A stretch of 64,000 bases of DNA from an uncultured Psychrobacter sp. (GTDB lineage Bacteria > Pseudomonadota > Gammaproteobacteria > Pseudomonadales > Moraxellaceae). Shown piece after piece: positions 1 through 8,746 of this stretch. The notes under the pieces were generated by a model, which ran no database searches, had not been told where the DNA came from, and saw only the letters and a list, made by a program, of their open reading frames with translations. Position numbers and translations under genes: made by a program. Location: assembly GCF_947495825.1 (NCBI RefSeq), contig NZ_CANMAH010000003.1, forward strand, positions 62,001-126,000. The letters are read 5' to 3'. Numbering within the stretch: the first letter of the stretch is position 1; each line of letters opens with the position of its first letter.

Positions 1-163
1 ACCGATAACATAATATACTTATCTAAGAACAACTATTTTAAGAATAACTATGTTAAAAGCAGTTGTTTTAAAATAAGCTATGTTGAGTGTAAAGGTTTAA
101 CCTGTAATGTCATAAGACACTTATTTTTTAGTTTAGTAATAATTATTTGATAAGGAAGCCACT

Positions 164-499
164 ATGTCAGCGGCACAATATACTAACGTAACGGTCAATG
201 CTCAGGCTACAGTAACATATGATGGGCGCTGCTCCAGTCATACCATTATGTTTGAAGATGGTCGTCATAAAACATTGGGTGTCATTTTGCCTTGTGACAA
301 TACTGTTGAACGATACCATTTTAGTACCAATACTTCAGAGCGTATCGAGATTATTAGCGGTGAATGTGAAGTTAAAATAGAGGGTGACGAGGAGTTTAGC
401 TATTACCGTGCTGGCCAATCGTTTGTGGTTGAAGGCAATAGCAGCTTCACTCTACGTACTGAAGAAATTGTACAGTATGTCTGCCATTTAGAAGGGTAG
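164..499 (+). CDS. ppnP: Pyrimidine/purine nucleoside phosphorylase (PpnP/YaiE family)
   Basis: A 111-residue protein that fits the PpnP (formerly DUF1255) family of small one-domain cupins. These cleave nucleosides with phosphate to give the base and ribose 1-phosphate, in the cytoplasm. The cupin pattern is visible as DGRHKTLGVILP (about residues 31-42), then ERIEIISGECEV (about 58-69) and YRAGQSFVVEG (about 80-90). E. coli PpnP is a little shorter, at about 94 residues; the extra length is at the N-terminus. A good ribosome site (AAGGAA) lies about 9 bases before the ATG. The gene stands alone ahead of rlmB with a 124-base gap. Family assignment is firm; substrate range is known only from relatives. 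Confidence 0.88.
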   Translation: MSAAQYTNVTVNAQATVTYDGRCSSHTIMFEDGRHKTLGVILPCDNTVERYHFSTNTSERIEIISGECEVKIEGDEEFSYYRAGQSFVVEGNSSFTLRTEEIVQYVCHLEG

Positions 500-623
500 T
501 GTTAATGTTAAATAGGCAGGTATAAATCTCTTATAATCACGATTGTTAAGTTTTTTCACAGACATCGTGATATCCCAATTCATATCATATTAGCGATATT
601 CAATTCTTATTAGTAGGCCTATT

Positions 624-1394
624 ATGGCAAAACCCAGTTACTTCTATGGTATTCATGCCATCGATGCTTTACTTGAACATCGTCCGCTTGATGCATTGAG
701 CTTATTTGTGCAACAAGGACGCGAAAACGACAGTCATGTCAAAGACATCATTACGCAAGCCCAGGCAAATGGCGTTAGTATGCAGCCAACGCAAAAAGAT
801 AAGCTCACGCAACTATGTGGTAGTCCGCAGCATCAAGGAGTTGTACTGCATGCTCGTCCATTGGGATTTGCAGATGAAAGCATATTAGATAATATCATCG
901 GACGCGATCAATGTTTATTGCTGGTACTTGATCAAATTACTGATGCACATAATTTTGGTGCATGTTTACGCACAGCAGTCGCAATGGGCGTGGATGCAGT
1001 GGTCTGTCCAAAGCACCATGCAGCAAGTTTGACTCCGACGGTAGCTAAAGTGTCGGTAGGCGCAGCTGAGATGATGCCTATCATTAGTGTGACCAATTTA
1101 GCACGTACGCTCACGCATATTAAGGATGCTGGTGTTTTTGTATTCGGTACGGCCCTAAACGAAAACGCCAAGCCTCTACATGCGGCTGATTTAACAGGAA
1201 AGACGGCTTTAATTATGGGGTCAGAGGGCGAGGGCATGCGCCGGTTGACTACAGAGAGCTGTGATGAGCTGGTATACATTCCAATGTCAGGAAACGAGCA
1301 TGGCAATTTACAAAGTCTTAATGTAAGTGTGGCCACTGGTATGGCGCTCTATGAAGTTAATCGACAGCGTACTTTAGCTGCTGGGCAAGTTTGA
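624..1394 (+). CDS. rlmB: 23S rRNA (guanosine-2251-2'-O)-methyltransferase RlmB
   Basis: A 256-residue SPOUT-class methyltransferase that methylates the 2'-O of G2251 in the peptidyl-transferase P loop of 23S rRNA, using S-adenosylmethionine. An N-terminal RNA-binding domain (about 1-75) is followed by the SPOUT domain with its three motifs: DQITDAHNFGACLRTA (about 103-118), LIMGSEGEGMRR (about 195-206) and SLNVSVATGMALYE (about 231-244). The knot region reads IPMSGNEHGNLQSLN, a few residues longer between IPM and SLN than the compact form I know from E. coli. The ATG has AGTAGG about 6 bases upstream. The 3' end overlaps the convergent coaE by 38 bases. Confidence 0.93.
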   Translation: MAKPSYFYGIHAIDALLEHRPLDALSLFVQQGRENDSHVKDIITQAQANGVSMQPTQKDKLTQLCGSPQHQGVVLHARPLGFADESILDNIIGRDQCLLLVLDQITDAHNFGACLRTAVAMGVDAVVCPKHHAASLTPTVAKVSVGAAEMMPIISVTNLARTLTHIKDAGVFVFGTALNENAKPLHAADLTGKTALIMGSEGEGMRRLTTESCDELVYIPMSGNEHGNLQSLNVSVATGMALYEVNRQRTLAAGQV

Positions 1395-2040
1395 GGTATT
1401 TTTGATGTAGCGGCTCTAGCTGTTGATGTAAGCTTGCTAAATCTTTTTCATTTACCACCAAATCATCAGCATGCTGATTGCGCTCAGTACGGTGAAGTTG
1501 GTTTGCCATGATGGCTTTTATCTTCACCATACTTTGTTCATCACGCAGACTTGCACGCGCAAGTTGCGTCTCCTCATCTACATCAATCACTAAAATACGT
1601 TGGCATAAGTTAGCAAGTCCGGCTTCGGCAGCTTCAATGAGGAGTGGTGCTGATAATATGATATAGGGTGAAGTGCTTGCTGCTAGCTGTTGTTTTGCGG
1701 CTTCGCGAATAGCAGGGTGGGTGATTGCTTCAAGATCAATGAGTGCGGCAGGATTAGCAAATACATGGGTACGTACAGCTGCTCGGTCCATATGACCTTC
1801 TGCATCAATCACCCATTCACCAAGCTTTTTTTGAATCTTACGTAGAGTAGGACTGCCTTTTTTTACTACTTCATGAGCAATCACGTCGGCATCAATGATG
1901 TCAATTCCTTGTGCTGCAAACCAATCACTAGCCGCAGACTTACCACTACCAATCCCGCCTGTTAACCCAACCACTAAGGTTTTGTTTTTTACGTTAGCCT
2001 GCTGGCGTTCATGTATAGGCGTTTTAGAATATATTGACAT
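1357..2040 (-). CDS. coaE: Dephospho-CoA kinase
   Basis: A 227-residue cytoplasmic kinase that phosphorylates the 3'-hydroxyl of dephospho-CoA, the last step of coenzyme A synthesis. The P-loop GLTGGIGSGKS sits at about residues 25-35, followed by DIIDADVIAHEVV (about 48-60), the usual CoaE substrate-binding stretch. There is a roughly 15-20 residue N-terminal tail before the P-loop strand, so a later start cannot be excluded, but no better ATG lies between. It is the last gene of the pilB-pilC-pilD-coaE order, which is widespread in gammaproteobacteria, and lies 160 bases after pilD. The C-terminus overlaps rlmB tail-to-tail. Confidence 0.93.
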   Translation of the reverse strand: MSIYSKTPIHERQQANVKNKTLVVGLTGGIGSGKSAASDWFAAQGIDIIDADVIAHEVVKKGSPTLRKIQKKLGEWVIDAEGHMDRAAVRTHVFANPAALIDLEAITHPAIREAAKQQLAASTSPYIILSAPLLIEAAEAGLANLCQRILVIDVDEETQLARASLRDEQSMVKIKAIMANQLHRTERNQHADDLVVNEKDLASLHQQLEPLHQKYLKLAQQLKYAVD

Positions 2041-2200
2041 AACAGTGACTTATTGGCTCGTAAGTTGGTAGAAAAGACAAGTAAATACCTTAGTATTCAT
2101 AACTTAGTTGTTATTATTAAGCAATTGTCTCGAACTTACTAGCTTAACGCGTACCACTAATAAAGATATAAGCATTAGTTTGTTATATTGTAATTCTGTA

Positions 2201-3100
2201 TTAAACGTACATATTCAAATACCAATTAACGATGTCAGAGCCATAAAGGAGGGCAACGATACCAGCGATCGCGATATAAGGTCCAAAAGCAAAAGGCTGA
2301 CTCTCCCCATGCCTTTTCATCAAAATGATACCGACAATTGAGCCTAGTAAAGAAGATAGAAGAATGATAAATGGCAGCATCATAGGTCCAAGCCAAGCCC
2401 CTAATACCGCTAGTAGCTTAAAATCACCTTGTCCCATACCGTGTTTTTTGGTGATGAGATAAAACACTTTTACGACGATCCATAACGATAAAAATCCTAG
2501 CAGCAATCCCCAAATCGATTGGGTAGGGGAGACAAACCAGCTTTGAGAGTTTACTGCTAATCCCAATCCTGCTAATGGAAAAGTCAGTCGATCAGGTAGC
2601 AGCTGCGTATCAAAATCGATACCGGTTAAGGCAATCAATGTCCATACTAAGATAAGAGCAGACAATCCAGCAGCTGTGACGCCAAATTGATAAATAACCA
2701 ATGCTGATAGTAACGCAGTGACTAGCTCTACGATAGGATAGCGTATACCAATCGCTGCGCTACAATCAGAGCAACGACCACGTAGTACAAGCCAACTTAT
2801 TAAGGGTATATTCTCATACCATTTTATTTGATGCGCGCAATGAGGGCAGCGTGATGCCGGTCTACTCAAAGTAATTGGCGTATCTCTCGACGTAATATCC
2901 GTTATCGCTTTAGTGTGCTCATGTGGCATATCTACTTGCTGAGACATAAACTGACTGCATTCTTGTCGCCAGCTATAAATCATCATAAGCGGTATACGAT
3001 GAATCACTACATTCAAAAAACTGCCTATACATAGCCCTAATACTGCAAATACAATGAGCGCCAAGGTCATATTACTTTGTAATAACTCTAACAATTGCAT
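2201..3100 (-). CDS. pilD: Type IV prepilin peptidase / N-methyltransferase PilD
   Basis: An inner-membrane aspartic protease of 299 residues that cleaves the leader of type IV prepilins and methylates the new N-terminus. It shows the N-terminal zinc-type cysteine pairs (CPHC and CSDC, about residues 84-112), the line GSFLNVVIHR near residue 27, and the two catalytic aspartate motifs GIDFDTQLLPDR and GQGDFKLL. Several hydrophobic helices span the second half. The longest frame begins with TTG at 3103, but the adjacent ATG at 3100 has AGGG about 10 bases upstream and is preferred. It begins 7 bases after the pilC stop, so the two are co-transcribed. It may also process pseudopilins of a type II system located elsewhere. 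Confidence 0.94.
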   Translation of the reverse strand: MQLLELLQSNMTLALIVFAVLGLCIGSFLNVVIHRIPLMMIYSWRQECSQFMSQQVDMPHEHTKAITDITSRDTPITLSRPASRCPHCAHQIKWYENIPLISWLVLRGRCSDCSAAIGIRYPIVELVTALLSALVIYQFGVTAAGLSALILVWTLIALTGIDFDTQLLPDRLTFPLAGLGLAVNSQSWFVSPTQSIWGLLLGFLSLWIVVKVFYLITKKHGMGQGDFKLLAVLGAWLGPMMLPFIILLSSLLGSIVGIILMKRHGESQPFAFGPYIAIAGIVALLYGSDIVNWYLNMYV

Positions 3101-3107
3101 CAATTTG

Positions 3108-4331
3108 CTACCCTACTACTGAACCCATCTGGAAGATTGGTAAGTACATGGCAATGACCAAACCACCTACTAAAACCCCTAGCACCGCCATGATTAATGG
3201 CTCCATCAAGCTGGTCAAACCATCAACAGCGTTATCAACTTCGTTTTCATAATACACTGCTACCTTGTCAAGCATCTCTTCTAAGCTGCCTGATTCTTCA
3301 CCAATACCGACCATTTGAATCGCTAAGCTTGGGAACAGGTTAGTCGTACGTATCGAAAACTGCAATTGTTGACCAGTTGAAACATCATTTTTAATCTGTT
3401 GAATGGCATCATAAAAAACCACATTATTAGCGGCGCCTGCGGTAGAGTCTAAAGCATCGATTAAAGGTACACCAGCAGCAAAGGTAGTAGACAGCGTGCG
3501 CGCGAATCGGGCGATAACAGCTTGATAAGCAATATTGCCAAATATAGGTGCCTTTAAAGTCGCACGGTCAAGAAAATCGCGGAACTTTTTAGAGCGTTTT
3601 TTAGCTTCGGTGAAGCTAACGATACTACCGCCAATGGCAATAATAAGAATAAACCACCAAGCTTGCATCCAGTCTGACATACCGACAACCATTTGCGTGA
3701 AAGCAGGTAGCTCTGCACCAAAAGATTCAAATAGCCCCGAGAAAACAGGAACCACTTTAATCAGTAGGATGATAGTGACGATTATAGCAACCACGATTAC
3801 AGCGATAGGATACTTCATGGCTTTTTTGATTTTAGCCTTAAGTAGCTCGCTTTTTTCTTTGTAAGTGGCGACACGTTCAAGCATAGTCTCAAGTGCGCCT
3901 GATTGCTCACCAGAGTCTACAAGAGAGCAAAATAGATCGTCAAAATAGCGTGGATGCCTGCGTAGCGCAGAGGCAAAAGTACCGCCAGCTTCAATGTCCG
4001 TTTTGATTTGTAGGACCAGCTCTTTCATGCTCGGATTGTCTAACGAGTCAGCGACAATCTCAAACGATTGAGTCAAGGGGACGCCAGCTTTCATCATAGT
4101 AGCTAATTGACGCGCAAAAATAGCAATATCAATAGGCTTAATGGCTTTTTTCACCGTGAACAGGGGCTTAGGTTTTTTCTTGATTGTTTTGACTGTGATA
4201 CCTTGTTTACGCAGCGTCGCCTTTGCAATCTCTAAACTGCGACCTGTGGTTTCACCTTTGATTTTTTGTCCACGCCGATTGACTCCATCATAGACAAAGT
4301 CTAATAGCATGTCGGTCTTAGCTTTTGCCAT
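3108..4331 (-). CDS. pilC: Type IV pilus inner-membrane platform protein PilC
   Basis: A 407-residue polytopic membrane protein of the PilC/GspF family. It forms the inner-membrane platform that couples the PilB/PilT motors to pilus assembly. Two T2SSF domains are visible: the first carries IFARQLATMMKAGVPLTQS (about residues 70-88) and the second IARFARTLSTTFAAGVPLID (about 272-291), each followed by a GEESG or DSGEQSG element. Membrane segments occur near residues 172-192, 220-240 and 375-400. The charged N-terminal domain (about 1-65) is typical of PilC. It lies 119 bases after pilB and directly before pilD. Confidence 0.95.
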   Translation of the reverse strand: MAKAKTDMLLDFVYDGVNRRGQKIKGETTGRSLEIAKATLRKQGITVKTIKKKPKPLFTVKKAIKPIDIAIFARQLATMMKAGVPLTQSFEIVADSLDNPSMKELVLQIKTDIEAGGTFASALRRHPRYFDDLFCSLVDSGEQSGALETMLERVATYKEKSELLKAKIKKAMKYPIAVIVVAIIVTIILLIKVVPVFSGLFESFGAELPAFTQMVVGMSDWMQAWWFILIIAIGGSIVSFTEAKKRSKKFRDFLDRATLKAPIFGNIAYQAVIARFARTLSTTFAAGVPLIDALDSTAGAANNVVFYDAIQQIKNDVSTGQQLQFSIRTTNLFPSLAIQMVGIGEESGSLEEMLDKVAVYYENEVDNAVDGLTSLMEPLIMAVLGVLVGGLVIAMYLPIFQMGSVVG

Positions 4332-4450
4332 GTCTTTACCCTCAAGTTTTTCGTAATCTATATGTTTTAATCAGCGTTATTCAATAAAAGTTTTTAGATG
4401 GTTATTTAATCGTTTTTAAGTCCTACACCTTGGTCAGCGCTGACTTACTA

Positions 4451-6154
4451 TTATTCAGAAGTGACTCGCATCATCTCTTGTATGCTAGTGACACCTTGAA
4501 GTACTTTTATAATGCCTGAACGACGCAAATCACGAAAACCGTTTTTGAGTGCAGCGTCTTTAATATCAATTGCATTACCATCCTCCATAATGATACGTGA
4601 GATATTTGAGTCGACTTTCATGACTTCATAAATACCAACACGGCCTTTGTAGCCTTCGCGGCACTCATTACAACCAACAGGCTCATAAATATTGTTGTTT
4701 GGATCATCTAAGTCAGCATCAGTAAAGCCAAGCTCAAGTAAACTTTGTCTTGGTACGTTAAGAGCGGTCTTACAGTTTTTGCATAAACGTCGTGCCAGGC
4801 GCTGAGCAATAACTAAGTTGACAGAGGTGGCAATGTTAAAAGACGCAACACCCATATTCCGTAATCGAGTCAAGGTTTCAGGCGCTGAATTTGTATGGAG
4901 CGTTGAGAGCACCATATGGCCAGTCTGCGCCGCTTTAATGGCAATTTCAGCCGTCTCAAGATCACGAATCTCACCAACCATGACGATGTCTGGATCTTGA
5001 CGCAAAAACGACTTTAGAGCATTAGAGAATGTCAGACCTACTTTTGAATTGACATTAACCTGATTAATACCCTCAAGATTAATTTCAACAGGATCTTCTG
5101 CTGTAGAAATGTTGGTTGCTCCAGTATTTAAAATATTGAGACCCGTATATAACGATACCGTTTTACCAGAGCCTGTAGGACCAGTAATCAGTAGCATACC
5201 TTGCGGTTTGTGAAGCGCTTCTAAAAACATCTCTTTTTGATCAGGCTCATAGCCTAAAGCATCGATGCCAAGCTTTGCTGCTGAAGGATCTAAAATACGT
5301 AGCACGACCTTTTCACCAAATAGGGTAGGCAACGAGTTCACTCGAAAATCAATTGCCTTATTTTTTGACAGTTTAAGCTTAATACGGCCATCTTGTGGTA
5401 TGCGCCGCTCAGATATATCCATTTGTGACATGACTTTGAGACGAGCTGCAATCTTTCCTGCTAGTTGTATGGGCGGATTTGCTATTTTTTCCATCACACC
5501 ATCGACGCGAAAGCGCACGCGATAAGACTTCTCATAAGGCTCAAAATGCAAATCAGATGCTCCCATACGAATTGCATCTACCAGCATTTTATTCACAAAC
5601 TTCACAACAGGGGCTTCATCCACACCGTCGGCAAGCGTGGTTTCACCGCTGTCACCTTCCTCAGTATCTTCAAAGTCGACGCTTAAGTCGCTATCAGCAA
5701 AGCTGTCAAAACTTTGCATGGTGTCTGCATATACACTATCGATACGTTTTTTGAGCTTGTCTTCTTCGACTACCACTGTCTCAACTGATAGACGGGAGTT
5801 AAAGGCGATAGCATCTATAGCATCAATACGAGTAGGATCGCTTAAAGCCACAAATAGACGCTGACCGCGATTAAAGATGGGTAGCGCATTAAACTTACGT
5901 ACAATCTTTTCGTCTACCAAATCTTTTGGGATAACATCGTCACTAAGTACATTAAGATCAAACAGCGGATCGCCAAAAGAATGCGACATCAGTTGAGCAA
6001 GCTGATAGGCATTGGCCATATTATGCTCTACTAAATACGATACAAGACTGAGTTGCTGCTGCTTTGATTCAGTCTGTGCAGTTTGCATGTTTGCTTCGCT
6101 CACGATACCTGCATGAGTTAGCTGCTGTGCTAAACCGCCAAATGTAGTAGACAT
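4451..6154 (-). CDS. pilB: Type IV pilus assembly ATPase PilB
   Basis: The 567-residue hexameric AAA-type motor that powers type IV pilus extension at the cytoplasmic face. Residues about 1-150 form the MshEN/N1 domain. The secretion ATPase core holds the Walker A GPTGSGKT (about 325-332), the Asp box after STAEDPVE, the Walker B region GEIRDLETAEIA, and a His box in MVLSTLHTNSA. A tetracysteine zinc site follows (CKNC about 458-461 and CNEC further on), as in PilB rather than PilT. A strong ribosome site (TAAGGAGAGAGG) precedes the ATG. It heads the pilB-pilC-pilD-coaE cluster. No pilin gene lies in this window. Confidence 0.96.
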   Translation of the reverse strand: MSTTFGGLAQQLTHAGIVSEANMQTAQTESKQQQLSLVSYLVEHNMANAYQLAQLMSHSFGDPLFDLNVLSDDVIPKDLVDEKIVRKFNALPIFNRGQRLFVALSDPTRIDAIDAIAFNSRLSVETVVVEEDKLKKRIDSVYADTMQSFDSFADSDLSVDFEDTEEGDSGETTLADGVDEAPVVKFVNKMLVDAIRMGASDLHFEPYEKSYRVRFRVDGVMEKIANPPIQLAGKIAARLKVMSQMDISERRIPQDGRIKLKLSKNKAIDFRVNSLPTLFGEKVVLRILDPSAAKLGIDALGYEPDQKEMFLEALHKPQGMLLITGPTGSGKTVSLYTGLNILNTGATNISTAEDPVEINLEGINQVNVNSKVGLTFSNALKSFLRQDPDIVMVGEIRDLETAEIAIKAAQTGHMVLSTLHTNSAPETLTRLRNMGVASFNIATSVNLVIAQRLARRLCKNCKTALNVPRQSLLELGFTDADLDDPNNNIYEPVGCNECREGYKGRVGIYEVMKVDSNISRIIMEDGNAIDIKDAALKNGFRDLRRSGIIKVLQGVTSIQEMMRVTSE

Positions 6155-6480
6155 TAACCTCTCTCCTTAATACTGCATATATGGCAAATATATAAGTTTT
6201 AGTCTTAAAGTTATTTGATTTTCTGATTCGATATTAATAAGCAAAGCAAGCTTATAGGTCGTGACTTATACTTTGGTTTAATAGACTGTTAATGTATGTA
6301 TGCAAGAAACATGACAGTTTGCAATTTAGTCCATAAAGAATAAAAGAGCTTATATGAGGATTAGAAGTTGTAGGTTGTGGCACGATAACGACACTTATAA
6401 CAGCATCAAAGAAATTTTTGCTATACTTACGCGCATATCAGCCATATTGACAACGACAAATGATAGAAGGTAGATAAGCC
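6155..6480. other. Divergent intergenic region pilB/tpiA
   Basis: A 326-base AT-rich gap that must hold promoters for both pilB (minus) and tpiA (plus). Apart from the extended -10 candidate listed separately, I see no terminator-like hairpin, RNA gene or credible small gene. Confidence 0.5.
6419..6427 (+). promoter_or_regulatory. Candidate extended -10 promoter of tpiA
   Basis: TGCTATACT fits an extended -10 element (TG, one base, TATACT) and lies about 54 bases before the tpiA ATG. No good -35 hexamer is found at the usual distance, which is tolerated by extended -10 promoters. Inference only. Confidence 0.4.
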
Positions 6481-7299
6481 ATGCAAGCTTGGGTAATTGG
6501 AAACTGGAAACAAAATCCAGCAACGACTAAAGACGTTGATGCACTATTAGACACATTATTGACGGCTGTTGCTGATGACAATACCAGTAATGTTTGTCAG
6601 TTGATGGTAGCGCCTAGCTGTATACATCTAGCAAGTGTGAGCGCGCGCTTGCAAAATACCTCTATACTGACTGCTGCCCAAGATATCAGTGCGCTTAGTG
6701 ATAGTAGTGGAGCATATACTGGTGATTGCTCAGCACAGCAAGTCGTTGATGCAGGCGCGACATGGACGATACTAGGACACTCTGAGCGCCGTCAATATCA
6801 TCAAGAGTCTCATGAGACGCTGTTAGACAAATTAAGTCATGCGTTTACGCAAGGCTTGGGTGTGGTGTACTGCATTGGCGAAACTCAAACTCAGTACGAT
6901 AATAAGCAAACTTTTAGTGTATTAGATGATCAGCTAACTGTAATAAAAGACTTACTTATCAAAAGTAAAGAGCGAGCACCTGAGCTTGTGCAAAGATTAG
7001 CAGAGCGTTTGATTATCGCTTATGAACCTGTTTGGGCGATTGGCACAGGCAAAGTTCCTACAGTGATGGAAGTAGAAGCTACTCATCAGCATATTAAAGA
7101 AACAGTCGCCAGTTTTGATACGATGCTACCTGCGATTAAGGTTTTATACGGCGGTAGTGTTAACGCAGATAACGCTGATAGCTTTGCAGCCAGTCCTATG
7201 ATAGACGGTGCACTGGTTGGCGGTGCATCATTAAAAGCAGATAGCTTTTTGGCGATTGCTCATGCTTTTGAGCAAGCTAAAAATGAAGAGACTTTATAA
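6481..7299 (+). CDS. tpiA: Triosephosphate isomerase
   Basis: A 272-residue TIM-barrel enzyme that interconverts glyceraldehyde 3-phosphate and dihydroxyacetone phosphate in the cytoplasm. The active-site residues are in place: Asn8 and Lys10 in GNWKQ, His100 in [10 protein letters not shown], Glu182 in [12 protein letters not shown] (phosphate-gripping loop 6), and the phosphate-binding [10 protein letters not shown] near the C-terminus. It is somewhat longer than E. coli TpiA (255), with insertions near residues 30-40 and 155-175. GAAGG lies upstream of the ATG. It precedes secG, as in many gammaproteobacteria, but the 207-base gap contains a separate promoter for secG. Confidence 0.96.
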   Translation: MQAWVIGNWKQNPATTKDVDALLDTLLTAVADDNTSNVCQLMVAPSCIHLASVSARLQNTSILTAAQDISALSDSSGAYTGDCSAQQVVDAGATWTILGHSERRQYHQESHETLLDKLSHAFTQGLGVVYCIGETQTQYDNKQTFSVLDDQLTVIKDLLIKSKERAPELVQRLAERLIIAYEPVWAIGTGKVPTVMEVEATHQHIKETVASFDTMLPAIKVLYGGSVNADNADSFAASPMIDGALVGGASLKADSFLAIAHAFEQAKNEETL

Positions 7300-7372
7300 T
7301 AATTAACCCTTGAGTTTATTTATTAACAATATGTATTAGGCACAAAGCTTTTATCAGTCATTAAAAGTGGGT

Positions 7373-7401
7373 TTAACAGTACCCTTGCAATCGTGTACAA
7401 T
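7373..7401 (+). promoter_or_regulatory. Sigma-70 promoter of secG
   Basis: TTAACA (7373-7378), a spacer of exactly 17 bases, then TACAAT (7396-7401). Each hexamer differs from consensus at one position. It lies about 105 bases before the secG ATG, so secG can be transcribed independently of tpiA. Confidence 0.65.
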
Positions 7402-7506
7402 GCGCCTTATTTATTCTTATTACAGTTGCATCTTATTATAGTTCTATGATTATAGTACTAAATAGTAAGAGTTGACTTTCGTTATTCGTCGGCAAAAGAG
7501 GCCACC

Positions 7507-7818
7507 ATGTTTACGTTTATATTAGCCCTGCATATCATTGTGGCGATTGCCATGATTGGCTTGATTTTGATACAGCATGGCAAAGGGGCAGACGCTGGAG
7601 CCTCTTTTGGTGCTGGCTCTTCTGGCACGGTGTTTGGTGCAGCAGGCACGGCAAACTTTTTGACGCGTGCGACTGCAGTACTGACTGTTATTTTCTTCAT
7701 AACCAGTATGATTCTTGCGGTAAATGCGCGTGAGCAGGCTGAAGATCAATTTCGTCTAGATGCTCCGGTTTCGGCACCGCAAACGCCGCGTCCCTTGACA
7801 CAAAACCCTGAGGAATAA
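7507..7818 (+). CDS. secG: Preprotein translocase subunit SecG
   Basis: A 103-residue inner-membrane protein, the SecG subunit of the SecYEG channel, which stimulates SecA-driven export. Two hydrophobic helices (about residues 1-22 and 54-74) flank the conserved glycine-rich cytoplasmic segment that starts LIQHGKGADAG and contains FGAGSSGTVFGA. The C-terminal 25 residues are hydrophilic and rich in Pro and Gln. The order tpiA-secG-tRNA-Leu-tRNA-Met-rimP matches that of many gammaproteobacteria. A terminator follows the stop. Confidence 0.95.
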   Translation: MFTFILALHIIVAIAMIGLILIQHGKGADAGASFGAGSSGTVFGAAGTANFLTRATAVLTVIFFITSMILAVNAREQAEDQFRLDAPVSAPQTPRPLTQNPEE

Positions 7819-7830
7819 GTTGATCTATGG

Positions 7831-7869
7831 AAACTTGGCTTGCAATGAGTAGTCGCAGGCAAGTTTTTT
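7831..7869 (+). terminator. Rho-independent terminator after secG
   Basis: AACTTG-bulged G-CTTGC pairs with GCAGGCAAGTT across an 11-base loop and is followed by a run of T. It begins 13 bases after the secG stop. Confidence 0.8.
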
Positions 7870-7961
7870 ATAGTCGGCCTTGCTATTTCTTTAGGTTAGT
7901 TTTACAATGCTCGTCTGTTTTTACACAGCGACACTTACTCGTGATTGTTATCCTCATGGCA

Positions 7962-7989
7962 TTGAGAGTAAGCTGGCTAAAAATAGAGT
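7962..7989 (+). promoter_or_regulatory. Candidate promoter of tRNA-Leu
   Basis: TTGAGA (7962-7967), a 16-base spacer and TAGAGT (7984-7989) lie about 34 bases upstream of the mature tRNA end. The -10 is imperfect; inference. Confidence 0.4.
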
Positions 7990-8022
7990 AGTAAAAGAAG
8001 TTGTCGTGACAAACAACGATAA

Positions 8023-8107
8023 GCGATTGTGGTGGAATTGGTAGACACGCCATCTTGAGGGGGTGGTAGCGCAAGCTGTGGGGGTTCAAGTCCCCCCAAT
8101 CGCACCA
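8023..8107 (+). tRNA. leuU: tRNA-Leu (anticodon GAG)
   Basis: An 85-base class II tRNA. The seven-pair acceptor stem GCGATTG/CAATCGC is perfect, the discriminator is A and CCA is encoded. The D-arm GGAATTGGTAGAC is the leucine type, the anticodon loop is TTGAGGG with GAG at 34-36, and the T-arm contains GTTCAAGTC. A variable arm sits between the anticodon and T stems. It reads CUC/CUU codons. Its place between secG and the initiator tRNA matches E. coli leuU, which is why that symbol is used. Confidence 0.97.
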
Positions 8108-8185
8108 ACTTTTTTACAGCACGTGGTATGTAAGTTGACTATTATAGAGATGAGATTTTTATTTTATAATTATTTTAAATAAAGA

Positions 8186-8214
8186 TTGACAGGTCTATAA
8201 AACTTACCTATAAT
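8186..8214 (+). promoter_or_regulatory. Consensus sigma-70 promoter of the initiator tRNA operon
   Basis: TTGACA (8186-8191), 17-base spacer, TATAAT (8209-8214): a perfect consensus promoter 16 bases before the tRNA 5' end. It should drive the initiator tRNA and, by readthrough of the weak hairpin at 8351, possibly rimP-nusA-infB. Confidence 0.92.
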
Positions 8215-8230
8215 GTGCATTCTAAATTGA

Positions 8231-8307
<77 letters not shown>

Positions 8308-8746
8308 CTTTCAATACTGATTTTTGTAGACTAAATTGTCAGTTGCAATAAGCCCACCATTATGTTTGTGGGTTTTTTTGTATCTGAGAGTCTGTGTTAT
8401 CTCGGTATTTATCCTACTTATGCTAAGCTCTATCCTTATAGAGTAAGGTAATATCGGTTAATTGTGCCGCGATTTATAAGCGCCAATACCTTTTATTTCA
8501 TACTCTCTCAGTGATAATTTGGCTGTATGTATTCTATTAGAATGCATAGTCTTAAACTAACGTCTATAATTTGTATTGCTCTATAAATATAAGACAATAT
8601 AGTGTTGAGATTCACTGTACAAAGCTATGCATTTTAGATAATAAAAGATACAACGATTATAGTGTAATTCTTAGACGTTCTTCATAAAATATATAAAAAG
8701 ACGCTTAAGCTCTGTACACAAGCAAATAGGAAACTATAAACGAATT
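8308..8746 (+). other. Intergenic leader between metY and rimP
   Basis: A 439-base AT-rich stretch. It holds the short terminator-like hairpin at 8351-8379; beyond that I see no credible gene or other structured element. It is probably the 5' leader of the rimP-nusA-infB operon. Confidence 0.5.
8351..8379 (+). terminator. Terminator or attenuator after metY
   Basis: GCCCAC pairs with GTGGGT across a 10-base loop, followed by seven T residues. The stem is short (6 pairs, one G-T), so partial readthrough into rimP is likely. Confidence 0.65.

Noticed and set aside
932..1336. A 134-codon minus-strand gene inside rlmB
   Set aside because: Antisense shadow of the conserved SPOUT domain.
2108..2341. 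A 77-codon plus-strand gene overlapping the end of pilD
   Set aside because: Most of it is antisense to the well-supported pilD reading frame and it has no family features.
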